Assembly: GCA_017631315.1 (NCBI GenBank)
Contig: JAGBTN010000017.1
Coordinates: 124,001-188,000 of the forward strand
Source of the DNA: Bacteroidaceae bacterium
Lineage (GTDB): Bacteria > Bacteroidota > Bacteroidia > Bacteroidales > Bacteroidaceae
Length of the DNA: 64,000 nt
Direction: 5' to 3'
In this document: positions 51,922 to 61,700 of the stretch, piece after piece
How the letters are laid out: the number at the start of each line of letters is the position of its first letter
How positions within the stretch are numbered: the first letter of the stretch is position 1
The notes under the pieces: generated by a model
Told to the model about the DNA's origin: nothing
Databases searched by the model: none
The model's input: only the letters and a program-made list of their open reading frames with translations
Made by a program: the position numbers and the translations under genes

Positions 51922-52071
51922 GTTTGAGAGCCTCCTACTTTTTCTGGATTAAGTTGATAAATTGTTGTCTTTTTCTGTCTGCGCTATGCTGCTTTTTAGG
52001 AAGAATTCATCATAAAATCTTCCTTTCAAGGAAAAACTTTTGGAATGTTCGTTTTTCTTTTCTTTTTTTTG

Positions 52072-52079
52072 TAATTTTG
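52072..52079 (+). promoter_or_regulatory. -7 element of the nqr operon
   Basis: TAATTTTG, 36 bases before the nqrA ATG. A TTCG at 52048-52051 is 20 bases upstream as a weak -33. Confidence 0.5.
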
Positions 52080-52114
52080 TGGCGCGAAAATAAACATTAT
52101 TAACAATCCCAGAT

Positions 52115-53443
52115 ATGGCAAAAGTAATTAAGTTACGCAAAGGCCTCGACGTCAATCTCAAGGGCAAAGCCACAAAGGAAACAGCGGCAGTGAATTGTCC
52201 GGGCGAGTATGCACTCGTGCCAGACGATTTCACAGGCGTGAAACCTAAGGTGGTTTGCAAGGAGGGCGATGTTGTAAAGGCTGGTGATGCCTTGTTTGTA
52301 GACAAGTTGCATCCCGAGGTGAAGTTCGTGAGCCCTGTCAGCGGAACAGTCAGTTTGGTGGAACGCGGCGACCGTCGCAAACTGCTGAGCATCCGTGTGA
52401 AGGCTGATGGCAAGCAAGAAGCTCGCGAGTTCGACACAAAGGGCGACGTAAAGACACTTATGCTGGAGAGCGGTTTGTTTGCTTTCCTGCGTCAACGTCC
52501 CTATGATGTAGTGGCAAATCCGGAAGATGCGCCAAAGGCAATCTTCGTGAGTGCCTTCAACAGCATGCCGCTCAGCCAGGACTTCGAGTATGCGCTCGAA
52601 GGTCAGGAGGCAGAGTTCCAGGCAGGTATCTCTGCTTTGGCAAAACTCGCTAAGGTTTATCTTGGCGTAAGCGCTAAGCAGACCGCCAAGGCGCTGACAG
52701 AAGCAAAGGATTGCGAAGTGAACATCTTCGACGGTCCCGCTCCTGCTGGCAACGTCGGTGTTCAAATCAATCATGTAAGCCCCATCAACAAGGGTGAAGT
52801 GGTATGGACACTCGGTGCAGAAGAAGTTATCTTCCTTGGTCGCCTCATGAAGACAGGCAAGGTGGATTTCACTCGCACCATTGCGCTTGCCGGTAGCGAA
52901 GTGAAGGCTCCCAAGTACTACAAGGTGAAGGTAGGTCAGAAGTTGACAACGCTCCTTGACGGCACAATCAATGCCGAAGGCGCTCGCATCATCAGCGGCA
53001 ACGTGATGACCGGTCTGAAGACCTGTGCCGAAGGCTTCCTCGGTGCTCATGCAACAGAAGTGAACGTCATTCCCGAAGGCGACCATGCTGACGAGATGTT
53101 GGGCTGGATTATGCCTCGCTTCAATACCTTCAGCACACATCGCAGCTACTTCTCTTGGCTCTTTGGCAAGAAGAAGGAATATGTCTTCGATGCACGCATC
53201 AAGGGTGGCGAACGTCACATGATAATGAGCGGAGAATACGACAAAGTCTTCCCGATGGACATCTATGCAGGCTATCTCGTGAAAGCCATCATTGCAGGAG
53301 ATATCGATCGTCAGGAGGCACTTGGCATCTACGAGGTTGCTCCCGAAGACTTCGCCATCGCAGAGTTTGTGGACAGCTCTAAGCTCGAGTTGCAGCGTAT
53401 CGTACGCGAAGGGTTGGACATCCTCAGAAAGGAAAACGCTTAA
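52115..53443 (+). CDS. nqrA: Na+-translocating NADH-quinone reductase subunit A
   Basis: 442 residues. Cytoplasmic subunit of Na+-NQR that lies against the membrane part. 'KLRKGLDVNLKGKA' is the family start, with 'VKAGDALFVDKLHPEVKFVS' (lipoyl-like barrel) and 'RPYDVVANPEDAPKAIFVSA' following. First gene of nqrABCDEF; a large stem-loop separates it from nqrB. Confidence 0.97.
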   Translation: MAKVIKLRKGLDVNLKGKATKETAAVNCPGEYALVPDDFTGVKPKVVCKEGDVVKAGDALFVDKLHPEVKFVSPVSGTVSLVERGDRRKLLSIRVKADGKQEAREFDTKGDVKTLMLESGLFAFLRQRPYDVVANPEDAPKAIFVSAFNSMPLSQDFEYALEGQEAEFQAGISALAKLAKVYLGVSAKQTAKALTEAKDCEVNIFDGPAPAGNVGVQINHVSPINKGEVVWTLGAEEVIFLGRLMKTGKVDFTRTIALAGSEVKAPKYYKVKVGQKLTTLLDGTINAEGARIISGNVMTGLKTCAEGFLGAHATEVNVIPEGDHADEMLGWIMPRFNTFSTHRSYFSWLFGKKKEYVFDARIKGGERHMIMSGEYDKVFPMDIYAGYLVKAIIAGDIDRQEALGIYEVAPEDFAIAEFVDSSKLELQRIVREGLDILRKENA

Positions 53444-53448
53444 TTACA

Positions 53449-53544
53449 ATTCAAACTTTATTAATTCAAAAATCAAAATGAGGCTTTGACCTCAGTTCTG
53501 CGAGAAGGATGCAATTTTGAACTTTGAATTTAATAACTTTGAAT
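53449..53544. other. Large AT-rich stem-loop between nqrA and nqrB
   Basis: The 31-base arms 53449-53479 and 53514-53544 are mostly reverse-complementary (starting ATTCAAA), with GAGG/CCTC pairing in the 34-base loop. It occupies nearly all of the 130-base gap, much larger than the other nqr gaps, and could be an mRNA processing or stability element. Confidence 0.6.
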
Positions 53545-53573
53545 TCACAACTACACATTATTAAATATAAGTT

Positions 53574-54746
53574 ATGAATCCAATTAAGAAACTATTCGAT
53601 AACATACATCCCTACGTTGAGGAAGGTGGCAAGTTCCATGCTTTCCGCTCGTTGGTGGACGGTTTCGAGACGTTTGCTTTCGTTCCGAACACAACCAGTC
53701 GCGTAGGTAGTGTGAACATCCACGATGCTATCGACAGCAAGCGCATCATGAGTTTCGTCGTGATTGCACTTCTGCCAGCCCTGCTCTTCGGTATGTTCAA
53801 TGTGGGTTTCCAGAACGCTCTTGCTTGTGGAGGCGATATGACAGACTATGTCGGCATGTTCCTCTATGGCCTTCTTGCCGTTCTGCCTAAGATTATTGTC
53901 AGCTACGTTGTTGGTCTTGGCATCGAGTTCGTGGTTGCACAGTGGAAAAATGAAGAGATTCAGGAAGGTTACCTCGTATCCGGTATCATCATCCCCATGA
54001 TTGTACCCGTTACCTGTCCTCTCTGGATGCTTGCCGTTGCCGTTGCTTTCAGCGTTATCCTTGCAAAGGAAATCTTCGGCGGTACTGGTATGAACATCTT
54101 CAATCCTGCTCTTATTGCACGTGCTTTCCTGTTCTTCAGCTATCCTACAGCAATGACTGGCGACGCTACCGTTTGGGTGGCACAGGACACAATCTTCGGT
54201 TTGGGTTATAAGGCTGCCGATGCTTACACTGCAGCAACTCCTCTTGGCGAAGCAGCTGTGGCAGGCTTCCAGGGCTTTACTCCCGAAACGATTCAAGATG
54301 CAGTCATTGGTCTTGTACCCGGCTGTATTGGTGAGACAAGTGTCATTGCCATTGCTCTTGGCGGCTTGCTGCTTCTCTATACTGGAATTGCAAGCTGGAA
54401 GATCATGTTGAGTGTCTTTGTCGGTGGTGCTGCAACAGGTTATCTGATGCAGGCTCTCGGCTTGACAGAGATTCAATGGTACGAGCAATTGGTTCTCGGT
54501 GGCTTTGCTTTCGGTGCTGTCTTCATGGCAACCGACCCCGTGACAAGCTGTCGTACAGAATGTGGCAAGTATGTCTATGGTTTGCTCATCGGTTTCATTG
54601 CAGTATTGGTTCGTGTGCTCAACCCCGGTTATCCCGAAGGTATGATGCTCGCCATCCTGCTCTTGAACCTCTTTGCAAGCCTTATCGACTACTGCTTCGT
54701 GCAGAGCAACATTAACATGCGTGCTAAGCGTGTATCTAAAAAGTAA
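53574..54746 (+). CDS. nqrB: Na+-translocating NADH-quinone reductase subunit B
   Basis: 390 residues, about ten membrane helices. Carries covalent FMN and riboflavin; the FMN-threonine motif appears as 'YTAATPLGEAAV', a variant of the usual SGAT. 'FGGTGMNIFNPALIARAFLF' and 'MATDPVTSCRTECGKYVYGL' are conserved RnfD/NqrB stretches. Stop is 6 bases before nqrC. Confidence 0.96.
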   Translation: MNPIKKLFDNIHPYVEEGGKFHAFRSLVDGFETFAFVPNTTSRVGSVNIHDAIDSKRIMSFVVIALLPALLFGMFNVGFQNALACGGDMTDYVGMFLYGLLAVLPKIIVSYVVGLGIEFVVAQWKNEEIQEGYLVSGIIIPMIVPVTCPLWMLAVAVAFSVILAKEIFGGTGMNIFNPALIARAFLFFSYPTAMTGDATVWVAQDTIFGLGYKAADAYTAATPLGEAAVAGFQGFTPETIQDAVIGLVPGCIGETSVIAIALGGLLLLYTGIASWKIMLSVFVGGAATGYLMQALGLTEIQWYEQLVLGGFAFGAVFMATDPVTSCRTECGKYVYGLLIGFIAVLVRVLNPGYPEGMMLAILLLNLFASLIDYCFVQSNINMRAKRVSKK

Positions 54747-54752
54747 ACAGAT

Positions 54753-55622
54753 ATGGCAAAGAAATTTATATGCGAACAATGCGGCCAAACATTCGAGGCT
54801 GCATCAATGCCCGATAAGTGCCCTATCTGCGGCGCCGACACTTCCAAGATGAAGGAAGTTAAGTCGAAGGGTAAGGGTATTAATACAAACAGTAATGTCT
54901 ATACTGTAGTTTATGCCTCAGTAATGGTTATCATCGTTGCTTTCATGCTTGCATTTGTTGCTTCTGCATTGAAGGAGACACAGGATGCCAATGTGGCAAA
55001 CGACACAAAAGGACAGATTCTTACTGCTCTTGGTTATGACAAGGCTACCATCAATGTAGCAGAGGTGTACTCGGAAAAGGTACAGGACAATCTTTTCGTT
55101 GATGGCGAACTGAAGGCATACGAAGGCGACTTCAACACAACTTATGGTTCTCTCATCAAGAATGGCGAACTTCATGTCTTTACAGCAACAACCGCTCAAG
55201 ACGAGAAGGCATACGTGATTCCTGTTGTAGGTCGTGGCCTTTGGGGCGGCCTTTGGGGTTACATCGCTGTAAACGAGACAAAAGACAAGGTGCTCGGCAC
55301 ATACTTCTATCACGAAAGCGAGACTGCCGGTCTTGGTGCTCGTATTGGTGAGAAGTGGTTCCAGGACCAATTCATTGGCAAGCCCATCTTTGGCGAGGAC
55401 GGCAATGTTGTTCTTACTGTTGTTAAGGCTGGTGCTGCTCAGGCAGAAAACGAGGTTGATGGTGTGACAGGTGCAACCCTTACCGTCAATGGTGTTAGTG
55501 CAATGGTTAAGGATGGCCTGACGGCTTATGCCAAGTTCTTGTCTGGTGGCGAGTGCCCTGCAGAGGCAGGCAACGAAGAGTGCCAGGAGGTAGAATGTGA
55601 ACAAACCGATGTTGAACAATAA
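54753..55622 (+). CDS. nqrC: Na+-NQR subunit C with N-terminal rubredoxin-like domain
   Basis: 289 residues. Residues about 45-289 are standard NqrC: one membrane helix ('VVYASVMVIIVAFMLAFVAS') and a periplasmic FMN domain with the flavinylation motif 'DGVTGATLT' (T242). In front lies an extra about 40-residue domain, 'FICEQCGQTFEAASMPDKC' then 'PICGAD', with two CxxC knuckles exactly as in rubredoxin-like domains of rubrerythrins. It would sit on the cytoplasmic side. The ATG at 54753 is used because the fused domain is in frame and intact. A Cys/Glu-rich C-terminal tail ('ECPAEAGNEECQEVECEQTD') is also unusual. Confidence 0.95.
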   Translation: MAKKFICEQCGQTFEAASMPDKCPICGADTSKMKEVKSKGKGINTNSNVYTVVYASVMVIIVAFMLAFVASALKETQDANVANDTKGQILTALGYDKATINVAEVYSEKVQDNLFVDGELKAYEGDFNTTYGSLIKNGELHVFTATTAQDEKAYVIPVVGRGLWGGLWGYIAVNETKDKVLGTYFYHESETAGLGARIGEKWFQDQFIGKPIFGEDGNVVLTVVKAGAAQAENEVDGVTGATLTVNGVSAMVKDGLTAYAKFLSGGECPAEAGNEECQEVECEQTDVEQ

Positions 55623-55642
55623 GAAAAGAGGAGGAAAAGAAT

Positions 55643-56269
55643 ATGAGTAAATTGTTTTCTAACGAGAATAAAGCCGCATTCACCAATCCCCTTAGCATGG
55701 ACAATCCTGTTACCGTACAGGTGCTTGGTATTTGTTCGGCATTGGCTGTGACGAGTCAGCTGAAGCCCGCCATTGTGATGGGACTTAGCGTGACGGTTAT
55801 CACGGCATTCTCCAATGTGATTATATCTTTGTTGCGTAAGACTATTCCCAACCGTATTCGTATCATCGTACAGTTGGTTGTGGTTGCTGCGCTTGTGACG
55901 ATTGTAAGCCAGTTGCTCAAGGCATACGTTTATGACGTGAGCGTTCAGTTGAGCGTATATGTTGGTCTTATCATCACGAACTGTATCCTTATGGGTCGCC
56001 TCGAGGCTTTTGCTATGCAGAATGGTCCTTGGCCTTCGTTCCTCGATGGTATTGGTAACGGTTTGGGCTATGCTGCCATCCTGGTTATCGTAGGTTTTGT
56101 TCGTGAACTTCTTGGCTTCGGCACCCTGTTGGGCTATAATGTTATCCCTCAGTTCTTGTACGATGCTGGTTATAAGAACAATGGTATGATGGTAATGCCT
56201 GCCATGAGTCTTATTATCGTAGGTTGTGTAATCTGGGCACACCGCTCAATAAATAAGGAGAAGAAGTAA
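55643..56269 (+). CDS. nqrD: Na+-translocating NADH-quinone reductase subunit D
   Basis: 208 residues, six membrane helices. RnfE/NqrD family: '[20 protein letters not shown]', '[20 protein letters not shown]'. With NqrE it holds the intramembrane iron centre; the Cys in 'ITNCILMGR' is the expected ligand. One base before nqrE. Confidence 0.96.
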   Translation: MSKLFSNENKAAFTNPLSMDNPVTVQVLGICSALAVTSQLKPAIVMGLSVTVITAFSNVIISLLRKTIPNRIRIIVQLVVVAALVTIVSQLLKAYVYDVSVQLSVYVGLIITNCILMGRLEAFAMQNGPWPSFLDGIGNGLGYAAILVIVGFVRELLGFGTLLGYNVIPQFLYDAGYKNNGMMVMPAMSLIIVGCVIWAHRSINKEKK

Positions 56270-56270
56270 T

Positions 56271-56897
56271 ATGGAACATATGATTAGTCTTTTTGTCCGC
56301 AGTATTTTTGTGGACAATATGATTTTCGCTTTCTTCTTGGGTATGTGTTCTTATCTGGCTGTATCCAAGAATGTCAAGACAGCTTTTGGCTTGGGCGTGG
56401 CAGTAACATTCGTGTTGCTCGTTACGGTACCTGTTGACTATGCATTGCAGACCTATGTACTTGGTCCTGGTGCTATTGTTACAGGTGTTGACCTGACGTT
56501 CCTTGCCTTCATTCTGTTTATTGCCGTTATTGCCGGTATGGTGCAGTTGGTGGAGATGATTGTGGAACGCTTCAGTCCTTCGCTCTATGCCTCTCTTGGT
56601 ATCTTCCTGCCTCTTATAGCAGTGAACTGCGCCATCATGGGTGCCAGCTTGTTCATGCAGCAGCGTGTTACGATGGAGCCTACTAATGCTCAGTTCATCG
56701 GTGGCTTTGGCGATGCAATCGCTTATGCTCTTGGCTCTGGTATTGGTTGGCTGTTGGCTATTGTTGGTCTTGCTGCTATTCGCGAGAAGATGGCTTACAC
56801 CGATGTGCCCAAGCCCTTGCAAGGTCTCGGCATTACATTCATCACAGTTGGTCTGATGGCACTTGCTTTCATGTGCTTCTCTGGCCTTAACATCTAA
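56271..56897 (+). CDS. nqrE: Na+-translocating NADH-quinone reductase subunit E
   Basis: 208 residues, six membrane helices. '[20 protein letters not shown]' and '[17 protein letters not shown]' carry the conserved Cys residues of the intramembrane iron site. Inverted-topology partner of NqrD. Confidence 0.96.
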   Translation: MEHMISLFVRSIFVDNMIFAFFLGMCSYLAVSKNVKTAFGLGVAVTFVLLVTVPVDYALQTYVLGPGAIVTGVDLTFLAFILFIAVIAGMVQLVEMIVERFSPSLYASLGIFLPLIAVNCAIMGASLFMQQRVTMEPTNAQFIGGFGDAIAYALGSGIGWLLAIVGLAAIREKMAYTDVPKPLQGLGITFITVGLMALAFMCFSGLNI

Positions 56898-56916
56898 TAA
56901 TAGGAGGAAACAGAAT

Positions 56917-58206
56917 ATGGATATTAATTTGATTTTAGCCAGTATTGCTGTCTTCCTGGGCATCATACTGATATTGGTAGCCATTCTGCTTATTGCGAAG
57001 GCATATCTTTCGCCGAGCGGCAATGTTACTGTAACGATTAATGGTAAGGATAAACTTTCTGTGCCCCAAGGTGGCTCTCTCTTGAGCACATTGAGCCAGG
57101 AGGGTATCTTCTTGCCTTCTGCTTGTGGCGGTAAGGGTTCTTGCGGACAGTGCAAACTTCAGGTGCCTGCTGGTGGTGGTGATATTCTTGATTCGGAGAA
57201 GGGTCACTTCACTCGTAAACAAGTTAAGGAGAATTGGCGTCTCGGTTGTCAATGTAAGATTAAGGGCGACCTCGAAGTTACGGTTGACGATTCTGTAATG
57301 GGTGTTAAGGAATGGGAGTGCACCGTTATCGGCAACAGAAACGTTGCTACCTTCATTAAGGAGTACAAGGTGGCTCTGCCTCCAGGCGAACACATGGACT
57401 TTGAGCCCGGCTCTTATGCACAGATTAAGATTCCTGCATTCGATTGCATCGACTACGACAAGGATTTCGACAAGAGCCTTATCGGCGAGACATATCTGCC
57501 TGCATGGGAGAAGTTCGGTCTCTTCCCTCTCAAGTGTACTAACCCTACGGAAACCATCCGTGCCTATTCAATGGCGAACTATCCTGATGAGGGTGACATT
57601 ATCACTCTTAACGTTCGTATTGCCACACCTCCTTTCAAGCCGAAGGAGCAGGGTCCTGGTTTCATGGATGTCAACCCTGGTATCGCTTCGTCTTACATCT
57701 TCAGCCTGAAGCCCGGCGACAAGGTTATCATGAGTGGTCCTTACGGAGAATTCCGTCCGCAATATGGCACAGGCAGAGAGATGATTTGGGTTGGCGGTGG
57801 TGCCGGCATGGCTCCTCTGCGTGCTCAGATTATGCATATGCTCAAGGGCAACGGCATTAAGGATGAGGACCGTCAGCGCCCCATGCACTACTTCTATGGT
57901 GCACGCGCATTGGAGGAGATTCCTTTCCTCGACGACTTCCTGCAGTTGGAGAAGGACTTCCCCAACTTCCACTTCCACCTTGCTCTCGACCGTCCCGATC
58001 CGAAGGCAGATGCAGCAGGCATCAAGTACACTCCGGGCTTCGTAGCACCAGTGATGGGCGACACCTATCTCAAGGCTCACGAGGCTCCCGAAGACTGCGA
58101 ATACTACCTCTGCGGTCCTCCAATGATGGCCAAGACAGTGCTCGACCTCTTGCATTCTCTGGGCGTAGAGGACGACATGATTCGCTTCGACAACTTCGGC
58201 GGTTAA
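56917..58206 (+). CDS. nqrF: Na+-NQR subunit F (NADH dehydrogenase component)
   Basis: 429 residues from ATG 56917, preceded by a good AGGAGG; the frame's earlier ATG (56863) lies inside nqrE. One N-terminal membrane helix, then a [2Fe-2S] domain with C70, C76, C79 and C111 ('SACGGKGSCGQCK'), an FAD domain ('RAYSMANYPDEG') and an NADH domain ('WVGGGAGMAPLRAQIMHM', 'YYLCGPPMMAKTV'). Entry point for NADH electrons into the pump. Confidence 0.97.
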   Translation: MDINLILASIAVFLGIILILVAILLIAKAYLSPSGNVTVTINGKDKLSVPQGGSLLSTLSQEGIFLPSACGGKGSCGQCKLQVPAGGGDILDSEKGHFTRKQVKENWRLGCQCKIKGDLEVTVDDSVMGVKEWECTVIGNRNVATFIKEYKVALPPGEHMDFEPGSYAQIKIPAFDCIDYDKDFDKSLIGETYLPAWEKFGLFPLKCTNPTETIRAYSMANYPDEGDIITLNVRIATPPFKPKEQGPGFMDVNPGIASSYIFSLKPGDKVIMSGPYGEFRPQYGTGREMIWVGGGAGMAPLRAQIMHMLKGNGIKDEDRQRPMHYFYGARALEEIPFLDDFLQLEKDFPNFHFHLALDRPDPKADAAGIKYTPGFVAPVMGDTYLKAHEAPEDCEYYLCGPPMMAKTVLDLLHSLGVEDDMIRFDNFGG

Positions 58207-58210
58207 CCAT

Positions 58211-58287
58211 AATGTAGGTTCGGCCTACATTTAATCCGAATAAATCGGCTGCATGCTTGATATTTAATCAGGCGGCAGCCGATTTTT
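58211..58287 (+). terminator. Double hairpin terminator after nqrF
   Basis: First stem AATGTAGG/CCTACATT (58211-58231, 5-base loop); second stem AAATCGGCTGC (58242-58252) with GCAGCCGATTT (58275-58285), then more T. Confidence 0.85.
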
Positions 58288-58399
58288 TTACATTATCTTT
58301 TTGTCTTGTGCACCATGGTGTGACTTAAATCCGCTTTGTTTGATTCGTCGACGAATTCAGGGCGATATTCAGACTTCTACAAAGGTGTAGAATTGTTAT

Positions 58400-58498
58400 C
58401 CTATGCGTGCTTGAAAATCATCTACTGTTAAATTGGCCAATTAGGCGTGCCTAATCTGCCAATTAGGTGTACCTTGTTTGCAAACTTCGCAGTAGATG
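58400..58498. repeat. 22-bp-period intergenic array, locus H, bounded by inverted CATCTACTG
   Basis: CCTATGCG (58400), CTACTGTT (58422), GGCGTGCC (58444), GGTGTACC (58466), CGCAGTAG (58488), all 22 bases apart. CATCTACTG at 58419-58427 and its reverse complement CAGTAGATG at 58490-58498 enclose the core. The rest of 58288-58632 shows nothing else. Confidence 0.8.
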
Positions 58499-58632
58499 TT
58501 TTCGAGGATGTTTTACTTTTGTTGGACACCGGTTTTCTTATCTCCAAGAAATCCTTATAATCCTTTTTATATAAAGGTGAATCTTTATGTTTTGGTATGA
58601 GCAAAACAAGGTGAACAAAATACCGAAAAATG

Positions 58633-58663
58633 TTGTCTTACTCCCAAAATTTTAGTAATTTTG
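58633..58663 (+). promoter_or_regulatory. Promoter of the large secreted protein gene
   Basis: TTG (58633-58635) and TAATTTTG (58656-58663), 20 bases apart; the leader is about 110 bases. Confidence 0.7.
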
Positions 58664-58779
58664 CACTTCTTTTTCGGCTAATATCCCTTTTCGTAGATTT
58701 AATTTTATGTCAATGGAGAGGGAAAATGACCATCAATAGGAGTAAAACAAAAAGAACCAATAATTTAATTTATTTCATT

Positions 58780-61700
58780 ATGAAACATTCAAAAATCAGT
58801 CGTATTCTTATTGCGACATGTTTTTGTGTGGTTGCAGGACTGAATACAATCAGTGCACAGAACGGCAACCCACATTCTCTTACTGGAGAAGCGAAATTCA
58901 ACAACGTAGTTCTTAACTGGCAGGCACCTGCCACTGACATTACATTGCAATGGCACGATGGTGAAGACTACAATGGAACGGATGGTGTTTTGTCTAATCC
59001 TCAAGGTAGCGTGGTTTATTACGTTGCCAACAAGTTCACGAAAGAAGATCTCAAGAACAGTGTTGGCGAAGTTATAGACAGCATGTCTTTCTTCGAGTAT
59101 CGTCCTGCCTACAAGGTTACAGCCCTGATTTATGAGAATGGCACACCCGTTGTTGAGCAGAATGTAGACTTGTCAAACTTCACAAAGAACACAGTTCGCA
59201 AATTTGCCCTGAGCAGCCCTTATACTATTCCGGCAGAGAAGGAACTCATGTTTGTCATTAAGTACGAATATGGTAGCAACCAGGACTTTATGGCTATCTG
59301 CGACAAGAGTCCCACACCCGGAAAGGGCAACCTCTATTCTTATGATGGTAAGACATGGCACAACGACGGCCCCGGCGACTATCTCGTTACTGCTTATATC
59401 AAGAACAACACTGCAGCCGATGCAACTCCCGATGGTTATAATGTTTACAGAGACGGCACTAAGGTGAATGATGCTCTTATTGCAGAAACTACAGCCACGC
59501 TCAATGGCGAGGCAGCAGGTAACCACCAATATTATGTTGCTGCAGTATATGGTGCGACAGAAAACCAGTCAAAGCCCATCTCTCTTTCTTGTGCTTCTGT
59601 AACTGATTTCGTTCCTTCTGTTTCCACAATCATGGCATCTAAAGAAGACCTCAATGGCACAATTGAATGGACAGCACCTCTTAGCCGTTCAAACGAGATT
59701 ACATGGTCGAGCAAGGAGTATGGCAACACCATTGGCGGCACAGGTTCATCGCCTAAGGTATGGATTAAGCAGGAATTTGATGCGAACGACATGATTGCAT
59801 ATCCTAATCATAAGATTACTGCTATCAACTCATTCATCAATGGTCCTATAACCGGCATTACCCTTTTTGTCATCAAGAATGGTGTTATTGACTACCACCA
59901 GCCTATTGAGGCTGCAGCGTTGGAAGGCCTTGTGAACAACTCTTGGAACAAGTTCACACTCACCACTCCCTACAAGTTTGAAGTAGGCAATCAGTACTCA
60001 TTCGGTATTTATTACACACACGCCAAGGGAGAGAAACCCATTGCGGTTGACAACTCAACCTGCATTGACATTAAGGGTAACAGCTTCTCTACATCCTCAC
60101 CCAAATCGGCTGGCTTCGAAAAGACCACTCCTTCATGGAAGACATTGGCTTCCGGCAACATCCCCGGTAACTTCATGCTTACTGCCGACATTGAGGCTGA
60201 TGGCGAAGTCGCTCCTGCATCAGAAATCACCGGATATGACATCTATCGCGATGGCAATTTGATTGCTTCTGATGTGAAGGAGTTGAAGTACACCGATACC
60301 GTAACAGACCTCGGTACATATCTCTATGGAGTAGTCAGCAAGGGTAAGGACGGCAAGGTTTCGCCTGCCAAGGAAATCAGCATCACTTACACTCTCCCTG
60401 CTACCTACGAGGCTCCTGTCATTCTCTCCAACTCTTACGAGAACAACGAGTTGAATATCTCATATACAGCAGACGCTTATGAGCTCAAGCACTATGGCAC
60501 ACCAGCATATTTGGCCGGATTCGAAGAGGAAATGCCCGACCTTCTCTATGGTGCCAAGTTTACGAAGGAGGAACTCGCCGACTATGTTGGATATGAATTC
60601 AATTCCTTGAAGTTTGCTATCGGTTCAGGCATTACCACCTTCAACCTGGAGGTTTACGAGTCTGGCAATACCACTCCCATTTATTCTGAAAAGATGGAAG
60701 GAATAGAGGCAGGCTACCTTTACACCACATCTCCTTCTTCAAAGATTGTTATTCCTGAAAATAAGGACCTCTATCTCGTCTACAAGGCAACGCTGCCTGC
60801 TGGTGCTTCTGGCATTATCCTCGACGAAGGTCCGGCTCGTGAAAACGGTGCAGTCGTTAGTCTTAGCGGAGGTGCAAATTGGTTGAAGTTGGGAACCATC
60901 TCTCCCGACCTGAAGGATTACAATATCGTTATCAGCGCCATTGCAGTTCCTGCTTCTGACGATGCCAAGGGTGCCGCCAAGGCCAAGCAAGTAGTTTTGG
61001 GCAACAATACAGAGAAGTTGGCCGCAATGCCCAAGAGAATAATCAGCAAAGTCAATGCAGCTGCCGATTCTTCTTCAGACGAGTTTGGCATCGAGGCAGC
61101 ATTAAAGACAGTCAAGAAGGCTGCGAAGAAGGCTGCCGACACATCCAAGGTATTGTCTTATCGCGTATATTGCAACAACGAGATTGTGTACGAAGGTGCG
61201 GCCACAACATATACTGAAACCATCAGCGATTATGGTGTGTTCAACTATCACGTTACAGCCATCTTCGAGAAGGGTTGGGAATCTCCTGCAAGCCGTACCA
61301 TCACTGTTGAGAATGAAATCAAACAAGCGGCTCCCGCACCATTCGACCTCGTTGGATATGAGAAGGACGAGAAGTTCAACCTCGCGTGGAAGTCTGTTTC
61401 TGATGCTCCTGTGCTGAAGGTTCACAATGGCGATATTGACTGGGTGAATGGTTGTGGCATGACACATTCCAGCGGAACCTCTAGCGGCTATCAGACCATC
61501 TTGATTCCTGCTGCCGATGTTGCCGACAAAGCAGGCATGGAAATCAGCCACATCCGCTTTGGCTTGCTCGACCCCAATGTCTATACAGCTTCTGTAATCG
61601 TAATGAAGAACGAAAATGTAGTCTACGAACAGGCTGTAGATGTTGCCACACTCGTTAAGGGTTGGAACGAGGTTCGCCTTAACACCCCTGTTACTATCGA

